Positions 44,431 to 54,453 of a stretch of 64,000 nucleotides of DNA are shown here, in pieces; position 1 is the first letter of the stretch; each line of letters begins with the position of its first letter. Origin of the DNA: Deltaproteobacteria bacterium. GTDB lineage: Bacteria > Desulfobacterota > Desulfobacteria > Desulfobacterales > UBA2156. Under the pieces are notes generated by a model. It saw only the letters and a program-made list of their open reading frames with translations, had not been told where the DNA came from and searched no databases. A program made the position numbers and the translations under genes. The stretch is from NCBI GenBank assembly GCA_019309485.1, contig JAFDGC010000008.1:1-64000 (forward strand), given 5' to 3'.

Positions 44431-44637
44431 GATCTTTGCATTCCTTTGACGTGAATAGACCGGACCGGACAGCATGCCGGTATCCCGGGGCGGATGTTTT
44501 GCGATCCATCACCCCCAGCACCTGGATCTGGAGATGCGCCAGGTGGGGGCCATGCATCATCTGGATGAGGGCCTTCCCGATCCGCCCGGCCCCATTATCC
44601 CGATTTTCGCTCCCTTCAGGCTCTCGGCATCCATTTT
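44411..44637 (-). pseudogene. Fragment of a kinase N-terminal Rossmann-like domain
   Basis: On the minus strand from ATG 44637 the frame reads MDAESLKGAKIGIMG; after a one-base shift near 44590 it continues GRIGKALIQMMHGPHLAHLQ, then VLGVMDRKTSAPGYR and HAVRSGLFTSKE before running into the repeat. This is the same domain type as the N-terminus of the frame-disrupted kinase at 51.4 kb (NRLGIIGG, IAGVAEPDG, YAVAHGIYIT). It lacks everything after about 75 residues. Confidence 0.55.
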
Positions 44638-44766
44638 CCGCCCAGATGAAAAGCCGAATGAATCTCGATGATATTTTGTGGCTTCAGGATTTCATGGATG
44701 ATGCGTGAAGCGTTTTCCCATATCCCTGCAAGGCGGGACAGGAAAAAGGATCCCTTGCCAGAAGGT

Positions 44767-45375
44767 TTATTCCACCATGTCCACCACAAGCTCAACGGCG
44801 GTGTCAAGGTCCACTCGCCCCATATTCAAAACCAGATGGTACAGTGAAGGATCCTCATAGCTTGTCTTTCCTAACCGACTGTAAAGGTTGGCACGCCGTT
44901 TATCCTCGGTGTGTACGACTCTTTCGGCCTTGCTGCGCGTAAGGTCGTAATGTTTCATCATGAATTGGATTCGGTTTTCGAGATTGTCGATCATCAAGAT
45001 ATGGACAGCGTCCGGGTGATCGTCGAGTATGTATTGACTCCCCCTTCCCAAAATCACCACATTGCCCTCATCCGCCATCCGCGCGATGATCAAAACAAGA
45101 TAGTCCAGATAGATCTGTTCATCCAAGTACCCGTATTCCCCTCCCAAGGCGCGGTCGATCCATTTTTGGGAAACGATACTCGATATGAGCTTTGACAGAC
45201 GGCTGCCGGCTTCTTTTTCAAAGGATTCCACCCAGTTGATGGAAACATTGGCTTCCTTGGCAAGCATCTGGATGATGTTGTTATCGGCGAAGGTATACCC
45301 CAATCGATGGGCCAACTTCTGTCCCAGTGTTCTACCCCCGGCCCCGAATTGTCTGGAAATGGTGATTACCGCCAT
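44767..45375 (-). CDS. Cytidylate kinase-like family protein
   Basis: A 202-aa P-loop protein. ITISRQFGAGGRTLGQ is the NTP-binding loop; VVILGRGSQYIL and RVVHTEDKRRANLYSR are the family's second and LID-like parts. This matches the cytidylate kinase-like family (Cytidylate_kin2), which is distinct from Cmk and of uncertain substrate. AGGAGGATTGG precedes the ATG. It lies at the end of the minus-strand stress/signalling block. Confidence 0.85.
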   Translation of the reverse strand: MAVITISRQFGAGGRTLGQKLAHRLGYTFADNNIIQMLAKEANVSINWVESFEKEAGSRLSKLISSIVSQKWIDRALGGEYGYLDEQIYLDYLVLIIARMADEGNVVILGRGSQYILDDHPDAVHILMIDNLENRIQFMMKHYDLTRSKAERVVHTEDKRRANLYSRLGKTSYEDPSLYHLVLNMGRVDLDTAVELVVDMVE

Positions 45376-45509
45376 CCAATCCTCCTATTGTCTTCTCCGG
45401 TTCCGCCGTGAACCGCTCCCTTAATGCGCTCCTCGCAGCGGCCTTTTGGAACGCCGCCTCATCGCCACGTATTTTCTCTTTTTTGTCGTCTTCCGGCTGT
45501 ATCACTCCG

Positions 45510-46388
45510 TTATGCGTCCCCGGGAGGAATCAACAGCGTCGGATAGATGGATTTTACCGATAGTGCCTCCGGTGTACTTCCGATAAATCGTTCCTTCCAG
45601 GATCCTTTGGCCGAAGAGCCCAAAACAATCAGCGTGCATTGACACTCCCGGGCGGCTTTTTCGATCTCCACCACGGGTTTTCCCGCATAAACATGCGGCT
45701 TGGCCGAAATGCCTTCCCCTTCAAACTCGTCACAGATCGCTTCCAATCGGCTCCGTGCCTCTTTGCGTGCTTTTTGAACGGTCATGCCCGATGCACTCTT
45801 CAAGCTTTTTTCTTCAATGACGTTCATGACGTGGATTTCGGAAATGACCCCTTTGAGCCCCTTGAGATACTTTACCGAAAGCAGACTTGCCGGCGATCCG
45901 TCCATGGCCAGGAGGGGCCGTTCAAAGGGACGTTCGGAGTGCTGGGCGTCCGGATGCAGGTATTTATAGACCAATACCGGTATGTTCGCCCTGCGGATGA
46001 TTTCCGTCACATCGGAGCCCGAATAGATCTGTTCCAACTTTCCCTGCCGGGGGCGACCGATAACGACCAGGTCCACCCCTTCCTTTTCACAGGCCGAGAT
46101 CACCTGATGAACCAGGTTTCCCACCGTAATATAGGCCCCCACTTCCATACCCTGTTCGAAGAGGTGTTCCGCCCAATCGATGAATCGAATGTTGGCCATC
46201 TCTTTGAATTTGACTTCTTCCTCTTTTCGATAACCGGTCCCCCGGTGCATGGCGACCTTTTCCCGCTCGATGACGTTGAGAAAAACGACGTGATTCAAGC
46301 CCGCCATTCTGAGATCCAGAAGAGACTGGAGGGCATCGAACCACAATTCCTCAAACTTGGTAACGAATAAAAGCTTTTCTATTTTCAT
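45510..46388 (-). CDS. Tandem universal stress protein
   Basis: A 292-aa protein with two Usp domains (about 1-145 and 155-290). Nucleotide-loop motifs are VVIGRPRQGKLEQIYSGSD in the first and IVLGSSAKGSWKERFIGST in the second. It is the first of three tandem-Usp proteins in the window. GGGAGGAGGGC precedes the ATG. Confidence 0.88.
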   Translation of the reverse strand: MKIEKLLFVTKFEELWFDALQSLLDLRMAGLNHVVFLNVIEREKVAMHRGTGYRKEEEVKFKEMANIRFIDWAEHLFEQGMEVGAYITVGNLVHQVISACEKEGVDLVVIGRPRQGKLEQIYSGSDVTEIIRRANIPVLVYKYLHPDAQHSERPFERPLLAMDGSPASLLSVKYLKGLKGVISEIHVMNVIEEKSLKSASGMTVQKARKEARSRLEAICDEFEGEGISAKPHVYAGKPVVEIEKAARECQCTLIVLGSSAKGSWKERFIGSTPEALSVKSIYPTLLIPPGDA

Positions 46389-46541
46389 GCCCTCCTCCCA
46401 ACAATCCGGCGGGTGATCCTTGCGGGTTTTCCCGCTTCCGGATGCCTTTCACAGTCGCCTTAATCCGGAGAATTGCCGCGGTTATTCGATAGTTGTTGCC
46501 GCCGGTTCGTGATATCCCATCACTTTGGGTTCTCAGAATTC

Positions 46542-46934
46542 TCAGCCGATGATGCTTTTTACGGCTTGTGCGAGTTCTTCGGCCTCCACCGGTTTTTCGA
46601 GGTAGATTTCAGGCTCCGGAACAGATCCCCCCCCGAATTCGGTGAGGGCTTTTTGGGACCTTAAAAAGGTTTTCTTTGCAATCCCCGAAAGAATAATGAC
46701 GCGGGTGCTTTCGAGGGCTTTGTCCGTTTTTAACTCCCGGTATAGCCGGATACCGCTTTGTTTCGGCATCAACACATCCAGAATCACCAGGTCCGGTTTT
46801 TCTTCTTTGATCTTCTTGAGGCCCTCTTCTCCGTTTCGGGCCGTAAGCGTGGAATAGCCGTTTTCTTCAAGAACCGATACGTTGAATGTGATCACATCCG
46901 GATCATCATCGACCACCAAAACCTTCTTGCTCAT
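46542..46934 (-). CDS. Single-domain response regulator
   Basis: A 130-aa receiver domain: VLVVDDDPD acidic pocket, LVILDVLMP phospho-Asp, IILSG and YLEKPVEAEE Lys. It includes a longer loop with GGGSVPEPE before the last helix, a known subgroup. It lies 93 bp downstream of the REC-PAS-kinase and is its likely partner. Confidence 0.9.
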   Translation of the reverse strand: MSKKVLVVDDDPDVITFNVSVLEENGYSTLTARNGEEGLKKIKEEKPDLVILDVLMPKQSGIRLYRELKTDKALESTRVIILSGIAKKTFLRSQKALTEFGGGSVPEPEIYLEKPVEAEELAQAVKSIIG

Positions 46935-46963
46935 GTGTGCCTCCCCGTATGAATAAATTTTTT

Positions 46964-46997
46964 GAACCTAAACAGCGAACGCATTCCCCGCTGCCGC
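46964..46997 (+). repeat. Truncated copy 3 of the 105-bp repeat family
   Basis: GAACCTAAACAGCGAACG followed by CATTCCCCGCTGCCGCGG matches the first 30 or so bases of the repeats at 34394 and 19351. The rest is absent. It lies in the 93-bp gap between the kinase and its receiver partner. Confidence 0.5.
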
Positions 46998-47027
46998 GGC
47001 CCAAAAAGGAAAAACCGTATACTTTTC

Positions 47028-48560
47028 TCACTCATCCGCGGCGTCTTCCAACGTGTCCTTAAACGGAATGCTGAGGGTAAAAATCGTTCCCTTTCCCGGT
47101 TGGGTGGAAAAGGAAATATCGCCCCCATGCTCTTTGACGAGTTTATGGGTCACCAATAATCCCAAACCGGTTCCCTTCGGTCCCTTGGTGCTGAAAAAAG
47201 AGGTGAAGAGCTGCCGCCGGACGTCGTCATCCATCCCGCAACCGTTGTCCTCCACTTCGAATCGAATCCGGTTTCCCCGTTCCAGGCGGGTTCCCAGCCG
47301 GACCTGAAAAGATTTTTCCGTGTTCTCATCAAACAGACAGGCATCGACGGCGTTTGTCATGAGGTTCAGCAGACAACGATGAAGGATCCGCTGGTCCATC
47401 ACCACTTCTCCGATGGACCCATCGAAATCTTTGACAAGGGTGATTCCGTTTTCCGCGGCGAAGTCTTTTATGAACTCGCACACTTCCTCGGCGATTTCAT
47501 TGGGAGCGCATTTGACGTATTCGGGGTCCCTTTCCTTGGAATACGTCAGCAGATCCATCACCAGATCGGAAGTGCGGCCGATGGCCCTTTGGATCATCGT
47601 CCATCCGCTTTTTAGCTTTTCGTTGTCGTTTTTGTCAAGGCCGAGATCCACAAGGTAGCTCCCACCTTTGAAACCGTGCAAGATATTCTTGATGCAATGG
47701 GCCATTCCGGCCACGGTCTGTCCGATGGCCGCCAGTCGTTCCGAATGGACCAACTCCCTTTCCAGACGTTTGATCTCCCTCAGGTCATGAAAAAAAGCGA
47801 CACTCCCCATGACCTGTCCTTTCTCCATCAATATTCTCCAGGAAAAACGGACCGGAATGGCCTCCCCGGTCTTTGACCGAAGGACGGTTTCCGTCCACGG
47901 AAGATCTTCTTTCATCTTCCCGCCGCCGGTGTCCGGTTCCAGAAGCTTCAGGATCTCAGGGGAAAGAAGGTCCCGGATATCCATCTCCCTGACGACTTCC
48001 AGTCGGCCGTACCCCATTATTCTTTCGGCCGACGGATTGAAAATAACCACTTTGAACTCATCGTCTGTGGCAACGATGCCGTCGTTGGAACTCGTGATCA
48101 GCTGTTCTTGAAAATTGGATTTGCGTTTGACCTCTTCCGTGGCAATCATCACCATGTTTTCGAGATCATGGGTATATGCCCGGAGTTGTTCCCGGATCGC
48201 CAATTTCTCGTTGGCGCGCCTGAGGGCAACGGAAAGGGCTTCATCTTTTACGGGCTTGTTGATGAAATCGGAAGCGCCGTACTGAAGCGCTTCAATGGCC
48301 GAGTCGATGTCTCCGTGCCCCGTAATGATGATCACTTCGGTATCCGGATTCATCGCCTTGATTTTTTTTAAAACCGTCAGCCCGTCCATCCCCGGCATCT
48401 TGATGTCCGTCAATACGATCTGTGGGGAAAAGGTTTCATACTTTTCCAAGCCTTCTTCACCGCTCAACGCTCCCGCCACTTCGTATCCGTCAAGCTTGAG
48501 GGACAGCGTCAGAACCCGCACATTGGCTTCTTCGTCGTCGATAACCAATATCTTTTGCAT
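47028..48560 (-). CDS. REC-PAS-histidine kinase
   Basis: A 510-aa soluble protein: N-terminal receiver (1-120; VIDDEEANV, IVLTDIKMPGMDG, INKPVKDE), PAS (about 150-265), then a kinase core with H-box GMAHCIKNILHGFKG, N-box NLMTNAVDAC, G1 DNGCGM and G2 GTGLGLLV. The H-box with HCIKNILHG is of the type common in Desulfobacterota NtrB-like kinases. It starts 15 bp after the stop of the large PAS kinase. Confidence 0.9.
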   Translation of the reverse strand: MQKILVIDDEEANVRVLTLSLKLDGYEVAGALSGEEGLEKYETFSPQIVLTDIKMPGMDGLTVLKKIKAMNPDTEVIIITGHGDIDSAIEALQYGASDFINKPVKDEALSVALRRANEKLAIREQLRAYTHDLENMVMIATEEVKRKSNFQEQLITSSNDGIVATDDEFKVVIFNPSAERIMGYGRLEVVREMDIRDLLSPEILKLLEPDTGGGKMKEDLPWTETVLRSKTGEAIPVRFSWRILMEKGQVMGSVAFFHDLREIKRLERELVHSERLAAIGQTVAGMAHCIKNILHGFKGGSYLVDLGLDKNDNEKLKSGWTMIQRAIGRTSDLVMDLLTYSKERDPEYVKCAPNEIAEEVCEFIKDFAAENGITLVKDFDGSIGEVVMDQRILHRCLLNLMTNAVDACLFDENTEKSFQVRLGTRLERGNRIRFEVEDNGCGMDDDVRRQLFTSFFSTKGPKGTGLGLLVTHKLVKEHGGDISFSTQPGKGTIFTLSIPFKDTLEDAADE

Positions 48561-48574
48561 AGGCGGCCCGTTTC

Positions 48575-51241
48575 TTATGGGGCAACCGGGAACCGGAGCT
48601 CGAAAGTGGTCCCTTCCCCGGGTGCACTGTGGATATCGATGGCGCCGTTATAATCTTTGACGATGCCGTAGCTGATACTCACCCCGAGACCGGTGCCCTT
48701 TCCGATTTCCTTTGTGGTGAAAAAAGGCTCGAAGATTTTCTCCATGACCTTCCGGGGCATTCCCGTCCCCGTATCGGAAACGGTGACCACCACGGAGTCC
48801 TTTTCCAGGTAAGACCGGATCGTCAGCTTTTTTTCAATACTCCCGGTTCCTTGTTGCTTTTCCTTTTCATCCATCGCATCCAGGGCATTGGTGACCAGGT
48901 TGATGAAGACCTGCTCCAGACGGTTGCTTTCCGCCAGGATTCCCGGGAGGTCGGAAGCCAGATCCAGGACCACTTCCACGCGATGCATCTTGAGTTGGTG
49001 TCCTAACACCTTGAACACGTCCCGGATGGGGTCATTGATGTTCACCCGGGTTTGAACACCCTCGGACATCCGGGAAAAATCCCGCATGTGTTTGATGATT
49101 CCAGCGGCGCGCTGCACGTTCTGGCCGATATCTTCGGCCATGGACCGGAGGTCTTCGGTTTCCAATGTTACCCCCCTTTTAACGCTTTTCAGCAGCATAT
49201 CGGCGCACACCTGGATCACGTTCAAGGGCTGATTGATCTCATGGGCCATCCCGGCGGCCATTAGTCCTAAAGTGGTCATCTTGGAGGCCTGAATGAGTTG
49301 TGCTTCCTTTTCAAGGCTTTCCGTGATATCGGCGGTGGACGCGATGAGGACCTCTTTGCCGTTATAATTGGATCTGCTGACGTGGATATTGACAAAAAAC
49401 GGCTCGCCTCCCTTTCGGAAATGCCGTTTCTTGGAAAACAAGAGAGAGCGGGTACTTGAAATTTCTTTCAAACCCTTAACGATCTCTTCGTCATCGGGTT
49501 CGCCGATATCCAAAAAAGACATCCCCAGCATTTCGTTTCGATCGTAATCGTAACATTCCTGGGCGCGACGGTTCAAATCGAGGATCTCCAAATTGTCGGA
49601 ATCGAGAATAAAGATGGGATTGGGATCATTGTCGAACAGGGATCGATATTTTTCCTCTGATCGTCGATACTGTTCGTACAAGTGGAAATTTTCCAGTGCG
49701 GCACCGATGCGGTTGCCGATGAGGCTTAATACATTTTTCTGTTCGGTGGTAAAATGTTGTGCGCCTTTGCTTCCGGTCAGAATGATGCCGAAAATTTCTT
49801 TGCTCTTATTGATCAAAGGGATCAAGGCGAGGGATTGGATGCCTTCTTTCACGTATTGTTGCATCCCTTCCGGCTTTTTCGCCGTCATGTCTTCATAGAG
49901 AACGACCTGGCCGTTCTGGATGGCCTGGTATAACAACCCTGTCGGATCCATCTGTTTTTCCTGCTTGCAGAAGCCGGCCTCCATTCCAAAGGAATATCTC
50001 AACACGAAGCGGCCTCCTTCTTCCTGGAGAAAGATGCAGAAGCTGTCCATATCAAGGTAGTTGAAGATTTCAATGACGGCATCCCGTAAACTTTCTTCGA
50101 GCTTCAATGAAGAACCCAACGCGGTGGAGATGGCGGCAAGCGCAGCGAGTTGACGGTTATGCCGCTCCCGATCTTCTTCCGCCTTCTTGTCTTCCGTTTT
50201 GTCCCAGAGGGTTTCGATGGCACCGATAAGGGTGCCGTCCGGCGCCTTGATCGGGGCTGCGGTAAAATAACACCAACGTCCTTTGTTTCCCAATTTCGGG
50301 AAAAAAACTTCTGCCTCATAGGCCCCCTGGATCAAAGCGGATTTCCGCCATTTGGTTCCGTAAAGCTTTCGGATTTCCTCTTCGGGAATCTGATCCAGGA
50401 TGACGTCCGCCATGGAGGGCCGTTCCTGGTCCCAAAAAGGCTCCCATTGCCGATTGGTGCCGATCATTTCTTCGGCAGGGAAGCCCGAAAGCTGCTCCAT
50501 GGCGATGTTCCAGTGCGTCACCCGGTGATTCCGATCGATCACGAAGGTGGGAATCGTGCTTCCCTGGATGATTTGGGTCATCACCCGTTCACTCTCCAAC
50601 AGCTTTTCGGTCCGAAGCGCCAATTCCTTCGTATACCGCTCCAGCTGCCTCTGGGCCTGCCTTTCTTCGGTTTTGTCCCACAACGTTTCGATGGCGCCGA
50701 CAATGCTGTCGTCGGAACCGTGTATGGGTGCTGCCGTAAAATAGAGCCATTTCCCGCCGTCTCCAAGATGGTGAAAATATTCTTCCGTTTCGTATGCACC
50801 GTCAATGAGCGCAGATTTTCGCCATCGGGTCCCATAGTACTTAAAAGCATCTTCTTCACTGACTTCTTCCACGATCAAGTCGGCCATGGTGGGACGCTTC
50901 CTGGATCGAAACGGCTTCCAATGATGATTGGTTCCGATGATTTCATCGGCGAGGTATCCGGTCAGCCGTTCGCAGGCCCGGTTCCAATGGGTCACTACAT
51001 GGTCCCGGTTGATCACGAAGGTGGGGACCGTGCTGGCTTCGATGATCTGGGCCATGGCCCGTTCTTCGGCCATCAAATCGTGGCGGACACGCCTTGATTC
51101 CGCATGTCTTTCCTGTAATGCTGACCTGGAATCGTCTTTCTTCAATCTGCAAAAGATCGAGTACAAGCTGCGATTCGAGCCGGTCGAATACACGCACGCC
51201 GTTCGGTGCAACCGCCCGTAATGTCTTGAACGCCGTCTCAT
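48575..51241 (-). CDS. PAS-PAS-GAF-PAS histidine kinase (5' end frame-disrupted)
   Basis: The reading frame codes two near-duplicate PAS domains ([16 protein letters not shown] and [16 protein letters not shown]), a GAF domain, a third PAS ([16 protein letters not shown]) and a kinase core with H-box [15 protein letters not shown]-box [11 protein letters not shown] and G1 SDTGTGM. The frame is open to 51241, but upstream of about 51131 it is an out-of-frame reading of the domain described in the next entry. The first plausible in-frame ATG is 51073, without a ribosome binding site. So the true gene probably starts near 51524 and is split by a one-base frameshift. Confidence 0.85.
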   Translation of the reverse strand: MRRRSRHYGRLHRTACVYSTGSNRSLYSIFCRLKKDDSRSALQERHAESRRVRHDLMAEERAMAQIIEASTVPTFVINRDHVVTHWNRACERLTGYLADEIIGTNHHWKPFRSRKRPTMADLIVEEVSEEDAFKYYGTRWRKSALIDGAYETEEYFHHLGDGGKWLYFTAAPIHGSDDSIVGAIETLWDKTEERQAQRQLERYTKELALRTEKLLESERVMTQIIQGSTIPTFVIDRNHRVTHWNIAMEQLSGFPAEEMIGTNRQWEPFWDQERPSMADVILDQIPEEEIRKLYGTKWRKSALIQGAYEAEVFFPKLGNKGRWCYFTAAPIKAPDGTLIGAIETLWDKTEDKKAEEDRERHNRQLAALAAISTALGSSLKLEESLRDAVIEIFNYLDMDSFCIFLQEEGGRFVLRYSFGMEAGFCKQEKQMDPTGLLYQAIQNGQVVLYEDMTAKKPEGMQQYVKEGIQSLALIPLINKSKEIFGIILTGSKGAQHFTTEQKNVLSLIGNRIGAALENFHLYEQYRRSEEKYRSLFDNDPNPIFILDSDNLEILDLNRRAQECYDYDRNEMLGMSFLDIGEPDDEEIVKGLKEISSTRSLLFSKKRHFRKGGEPFFVNIHVSRSNYNGKEVLIASTADITESLEKEAQLIQASKMTTLGLMAAGMAHEINQPLNVIQVCADMLLKSVKRGVTLETEDLRSMAEDIGQNVQRAAGIIKHMRDFSRMSEGVQTRVNINDPIRDVFKVLGHQLKMHRVEVVLDLASDLPGILAESNRLEQVFINLVTNALDAMDEKEKQQGTGSIEKKLTIRSYLEKDSVVVTVSDTGTGMPRKVMEKIFEPFFTTKEIGKGTGLGVSISYGIVKDYNGAIDIHSAPGEGTTFELRFPVAP

Positions 51242-51524
51242 CCCCCCTCAAATCCAGCACAAGATCCATCCCGGCCATTGACAGCAGTTCAGACGGATCT
51301 GCGGTAATGTATATTCCGTGTGCAACGGCATAACGGATCCCTTCTCCCTCCCCGTCCGGTTCCGCCACGCCGGCGATTTCCGGCCGAAGGGAATCCGGCA
51401 GGGATTCCATAAGGAATTTTAAAAAACGGCGGCACAGGATCTTCCCGCCGATGATTCCCAGCCGATTACCGGGAAGCAGGGAATGAAAGGCATTCATGGA
51501 TGAGTTGTCGTTCATCAACGTCAC
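51120..51524 (-). pseudogene. N-terminal Rossmann-like part of the split kinase
   Basis: From GTG 51524 or ATG 51515 the frame codes a Rossmann-like domain ([73 protein letters not shown]). Near 51130 the sequence that continues it ([12 protein letters not shown], then MAEERA and the first PAS) moves by one base to the kinase frame. Taken together they would make one sensor kinase of about 980 residues. I mark it as a broken 5' part; a sequencing error is possible. Confidence 0.7.
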
Positions 51525-51565
51525 GGCTTTGCCTTAAAACCGGCGGATCCGTCATTGATGGCTTC

Positions 51566-51699
51566 GTAAAAAGGCCACCTCCGGCATTGCGCGGCATCCT
51601 TCGCCTGCCTGTGCGTTGCACGCAGACAGGTCCTTGCGGCGTACCTAAAAGTACGCCTCATCCTGAAGGATTTGCGGCCTTGCATCTGGCACTTTTTAC
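51566..51699. mobile_element. 134-bp inverted-repeat (MITE-like) element
   Basis: GTAAAAAG at the left end and CTTTTTAC at the right end are perfect inverted repeats. Inside are a hairpin (CCTGCCTGTGCGT / ACGCAGACAGG, 51600-51630) and AAGTACGCC/GGCGTAC palindromes near 51634-51656. No coding frame. I recall similar GTAAAAAG...GCAAATCC elements in related genomes, but this is from memory. The spacer 51525-51774 holds nothing else. Confidence 0.65.
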
Positions 51700-51774
51700 T
51701 TTGCCATCCCAAATTAGGTTTTTTACCATTTCATCAAAATTGAAAAGTCCGCGCCGCCGTCTTCCCAGAGCGCT

Positions 51775-52662
51775 TCACGGGACCAACAACACCGGCAGTT
51801 CGGAAATTTCGGCCACGCGGTGGGAGACACCCCCCAGCCAATATTCTTCCATCCAGTCCTTTCCGGTTCTGCCCATGATGATCATCGTTGCTTCGGTCTC
51901 CCTTGAAATACGCAGGATCTCCGAAACTGGTTTGCCGATGCAAAGATGGCTTTCCGTCGCAATATTTTCTTTTTCAAGTCGTGCGCAATAGGCATCGAGC
52001 CGTTGCCGGCTCTTTTTATCCAATGCTTTCATTCGTGAGGCGTTAACACCCTTGGTCAGCTTGGCATCGATGACATGGACCACCACGGCCTCTTCCGCGA
52101 TCCCCCGGAATGCGGTGATGGCGGCAAGGCTCCTCTCGGAAGGGGGGGACCAGTCGGTGGCCAATAAGGGACGTTGGAAAATTTGGCTGTTTTTTCGGAA
52201 TAAAGCGCCGTCTTCGGTTTCAAACTGGACCATATACCTGCCCATCAACACCGGAACGGTGCTTCTTCGAAGAATATCCAGGATATGGGATCCCACATAG
52301 ATCTTTTCAAACAGCGTCCGTTTTTTCGCTCCCGTGACGATGAGATCCACTTTTTCATTTTCAGCGATCTTCAAAATGGAGGCGTTGAGGATACCGGTCT
52401 GAATCCGGACAGCGCATTTAATCCCGGCCTTTTCAACGGCTTTTTGCCAACTTTCAAAGCGGCACTTTATCTGCTTTCGGATCCTTTGTTCTTCTTCTTT
52501 TAAAAAACCGCCGTACGGAACAAAACCGACGGTCTCCTTGGGGATGACGTACACGAGGACGATTTCTTTTAACCCACACGCTTTTAATTCGAACAGTGTC
52601 TTCAGGGAATTAAAGGCATAGGCCCCGAACTGGGTGTGGAAAAGTACCTTTTCAAATTTCAT
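51775..52662 (-). CDS. Tandem universal stress protein
   Basis: A 295-aa protein with two Usp domains (about 1-140 and 160-295). The loops are VTGAKKRTLFEKIYVGSH and IIMGRTGKDWMEEYWLGG, the second with the G-2x-G-9x-G spacing of ATP-binding Usps. It starts 14 bp after the antiporter stop, so it is cotranscribed with it. Confidence 0.88.
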   Translation of the reverse strand: MKFEKVLFHTQFGAYAFNSLKTLFELKACGLKEIVLVYVIPKETVGFVPYGGFLKEEEQRIRKQIKCRFESWQKAVEKAGIKCAVRIQTGILNASILKIAENEKVDLIVTGAKKRTLFEKIYVGSHILDILRRSTVPVLMGRYMVQFETEDGALFRKNSQIFQRPLLATDWSPPSERSLAAITAFRGIAEEAVVVHVIDAKLTKGVNASRMKALDKKSRQRLDAYCARLEKENIATESHLCIGKPVSEILRISRETEATMIIMGRTGKDWMEEYWLGGVSHRVAEISELPVLLVP

Positions 52663-52676
52663 TTTCGGCTCCTACC

Positions 52677-54227
52677 TTAAAAAAAGACCAGGGTCACCAC
52701 GATAAATACCGGAATTAAAAAGACCAGGCTGTATTTGAGGATGTATCCGAAAAAGCTGGGCATGGGGGTTCCCGCTTCTTCGGAAATGGATCGGACCATG
52801 AAGTTGGGAGCGTTTCCGATATAGCTGCACGCCCCGAAAAACACCGCACCCGCCGAGATGGCCGCCAAATAAACCGCCTTTTCGCTCATCAACAACGGAA
52901 CCGCTTCGGATTCCGGAAGGCCGGCAAAGAAGCTGCCGATGGCGGTATTGAAAAAGGTCAGATACGTGGGGGCATTGTCCAAAAAGCTCGACAGGGCGCC
53001 GGTGACCCAGAAATAGTGATACGGTTTTTTAACGGAATCAATGAGGACCGCAAGGGCGCCGTCGGATCCGGCTTTCAGGATCAAAAGGCAGGGGATCATG
53101 GTGATAAAGATCCCGATGAACAGATACGCCACTTCAATAATGGGAAACCAGGTGAAATCGTTGTCCTCACGGATTCGGATGGATGTGCTGGCCAGCGAGA
53201 AAACCCCCATTAAAATGAGAAGCCCGTCCCGGACCCAGTCCTGAATCGCCCGGTGAATGCCAAAGGTGTTCACCTCCCCCCAATCTACCAGCCCGCTGAG
53301 CAAGACGGAACCCACGATACCCAAAAGGAATAAAAAGTTATGGTACCCTTCAAGTCGAATGGGTTCACGGGGTCCATCGGATGCTTTCTCGGCAGGGCGT
53401 TCTTTTCGATAATAATACGTATCCAGGAAGAAATAGACCGACAAGAGGAGACCGACAACGAGGAGCATGTGGGGAAAGATTTTAAGGGTCCAGAAAAAGC
53501 TGACACCGTGGAGAAAACCCAAAAAGAGCGGGGGGTCCCCCAACGGCGTCAGTGAGCCCCCGATATTGGCGACCAGGAAGATGAAAAAGACCACCATGAA
53601 CGTTCGATTTTTCCGATCTTTATTGGCTCTTAGAAAGGGGCGGATGAGGAGCATGGCGGCACCCGTCGTTCCCATCCAGGAAGCCAACAGGGTACCAATG
53701 GCAAGTATCAGGGTATTGACAGCGGGAGTTCCCCTCAGAGAACCCCTGAGAAGGATCCCTCCGGATACGGTATACAAAGACCATAATAAAATGATGAAAG
53801 GAACGTAATCGGCCAGGATGATGTGCAAAATTTCGTGCAGAGCGATCCACTTGTAGGCGATCAGAAAGGGGATTCCGAGGCATGCCGCCCAGAACGCCGC
53901 AATTTTCCCAAAATGATGGTGCCACAATTCGGGTAACAGCAAGGGGAGAAGAGCGATGGAAAGGAGCATGCAGGCAAAGGGAATGCAGCTCCAAATGGGC
54001 AGCAATTCACCCAGATTGACGTGCTCGCGTTTCCCGTGCCCTGTACCTTCTTTCGAAAGATGCCGGGCTTCGGTCCCCTGCGTATGAACTCCCGCATCCC
54101 GTGCAGGGGATCCCGTTTCCGTGGATGCCGTCACGATTGCCGATGTCGGATTCGCGGCCAAGACTTGTGGGGAAGCCAGGAAAAAACACAAAAGGATCAT
54201 CGCGGCGGCGAGCAGGAGCAATCTCAT
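52677..54227 (-). CDS. Sodium:proton antiporter-like membrane protein (CitMHS/NhaD type)
   Basis: A 516-aa protein with a signal-like N-terminus, a His-rich hydrophilic stretch (about 45-72), and 12 or so membrane helices. ANIGGSLTPLGDPPLFLGFL and SSFLDNAPTYLTF plus ACSYIGNAPNFMV are the paired half-motifs of the ion transporter superfamily (arsenite/NhaD/citrate type), and it best fits the group annotated as sodium:proton antiporters. Likely role: ion homeostasis, with the Usp downstream. Confidence 0.82.
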   Translation of the reverse strand: MRLLLLAAAMILLCFFLASPQVLAANPTSAIVTASTETGSPARDAGVHTQGTEARHLSKEGTGHGKREHVNLGELLPIWSCIPFACMLLSIALLPLLLPELWHHHFGKIAAFWAACLGIPFLIAYKWIALHEILHIILADYVPFIILLWSLYTVSGGILLRGSLRGTPAVNTLILAIGTLLASWMGTTGAAMLLIRPFLRANKDRKNRTFMVVFFIFLVANIGGSLTPLGDPPLFLGFLHGVSFFWTLKIFPHMLLVVGLLLSVYFFLDTYYYRKERPAEKASDGPREPIRLEGYHNFLFLLGIVGSVLLSGLVDWGEVNTFGIHRAIQDWVRDGLLILMGVFSLASTSIRIREDNDFTWFPIIEVAYLFIGIFITMIPCLLILKAGSDGALAVLIDSVKKPYHYFWVTGALSSFLDNAPTYLTFFNTAIGSFFAGLPESEAVPLLMSEKAVYLAAISAGAVFFGACSYIGNAPNFMVRSISEEAGTPMPSFFGYILKYSLVFLIPVFIVVTLVFF

Positions 54228-54363
54228 GGGCCCATTCTCCTTGTTTTCGGTTCCGATTCACGCAACACCGTATTCGGGCTTTGATTCGGTGATGCTTTTT
54301 AGGAAAACGAAGGAAAGGTGTCAACTTAAAAAGGGGATATTATGACCGGACGAAAGTGGCGCC

Positions 54364-54398
54364 CATCCGCCCTGAAGGCCGGGGCTCCCCGGTAAGGA
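54364..54398. repeat. Palindromic repeat, type I end (copy E)
   Basis: CATCCGCCCTGAAGGCCGGG then GCTCCCCGGTAAGG repeats 27403-27434 with few changes. It is a solo end between the antiporter start and the HTH/Zn-ribbon gene stop. Confidence 0.55.
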
Positions 54399-54453
54399 AA
54401 ATGACCACTTTAAGATCCCGGATCCAATCGGGTGCAGCAAGGTCATGAAGGCG

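Noticed and set aside
44436-44708. 90-codon plus-strand frame
   Set aside because: The minus strand of the same stretch carries a recognisable kinase-domain fragment, which explains the sequence better.
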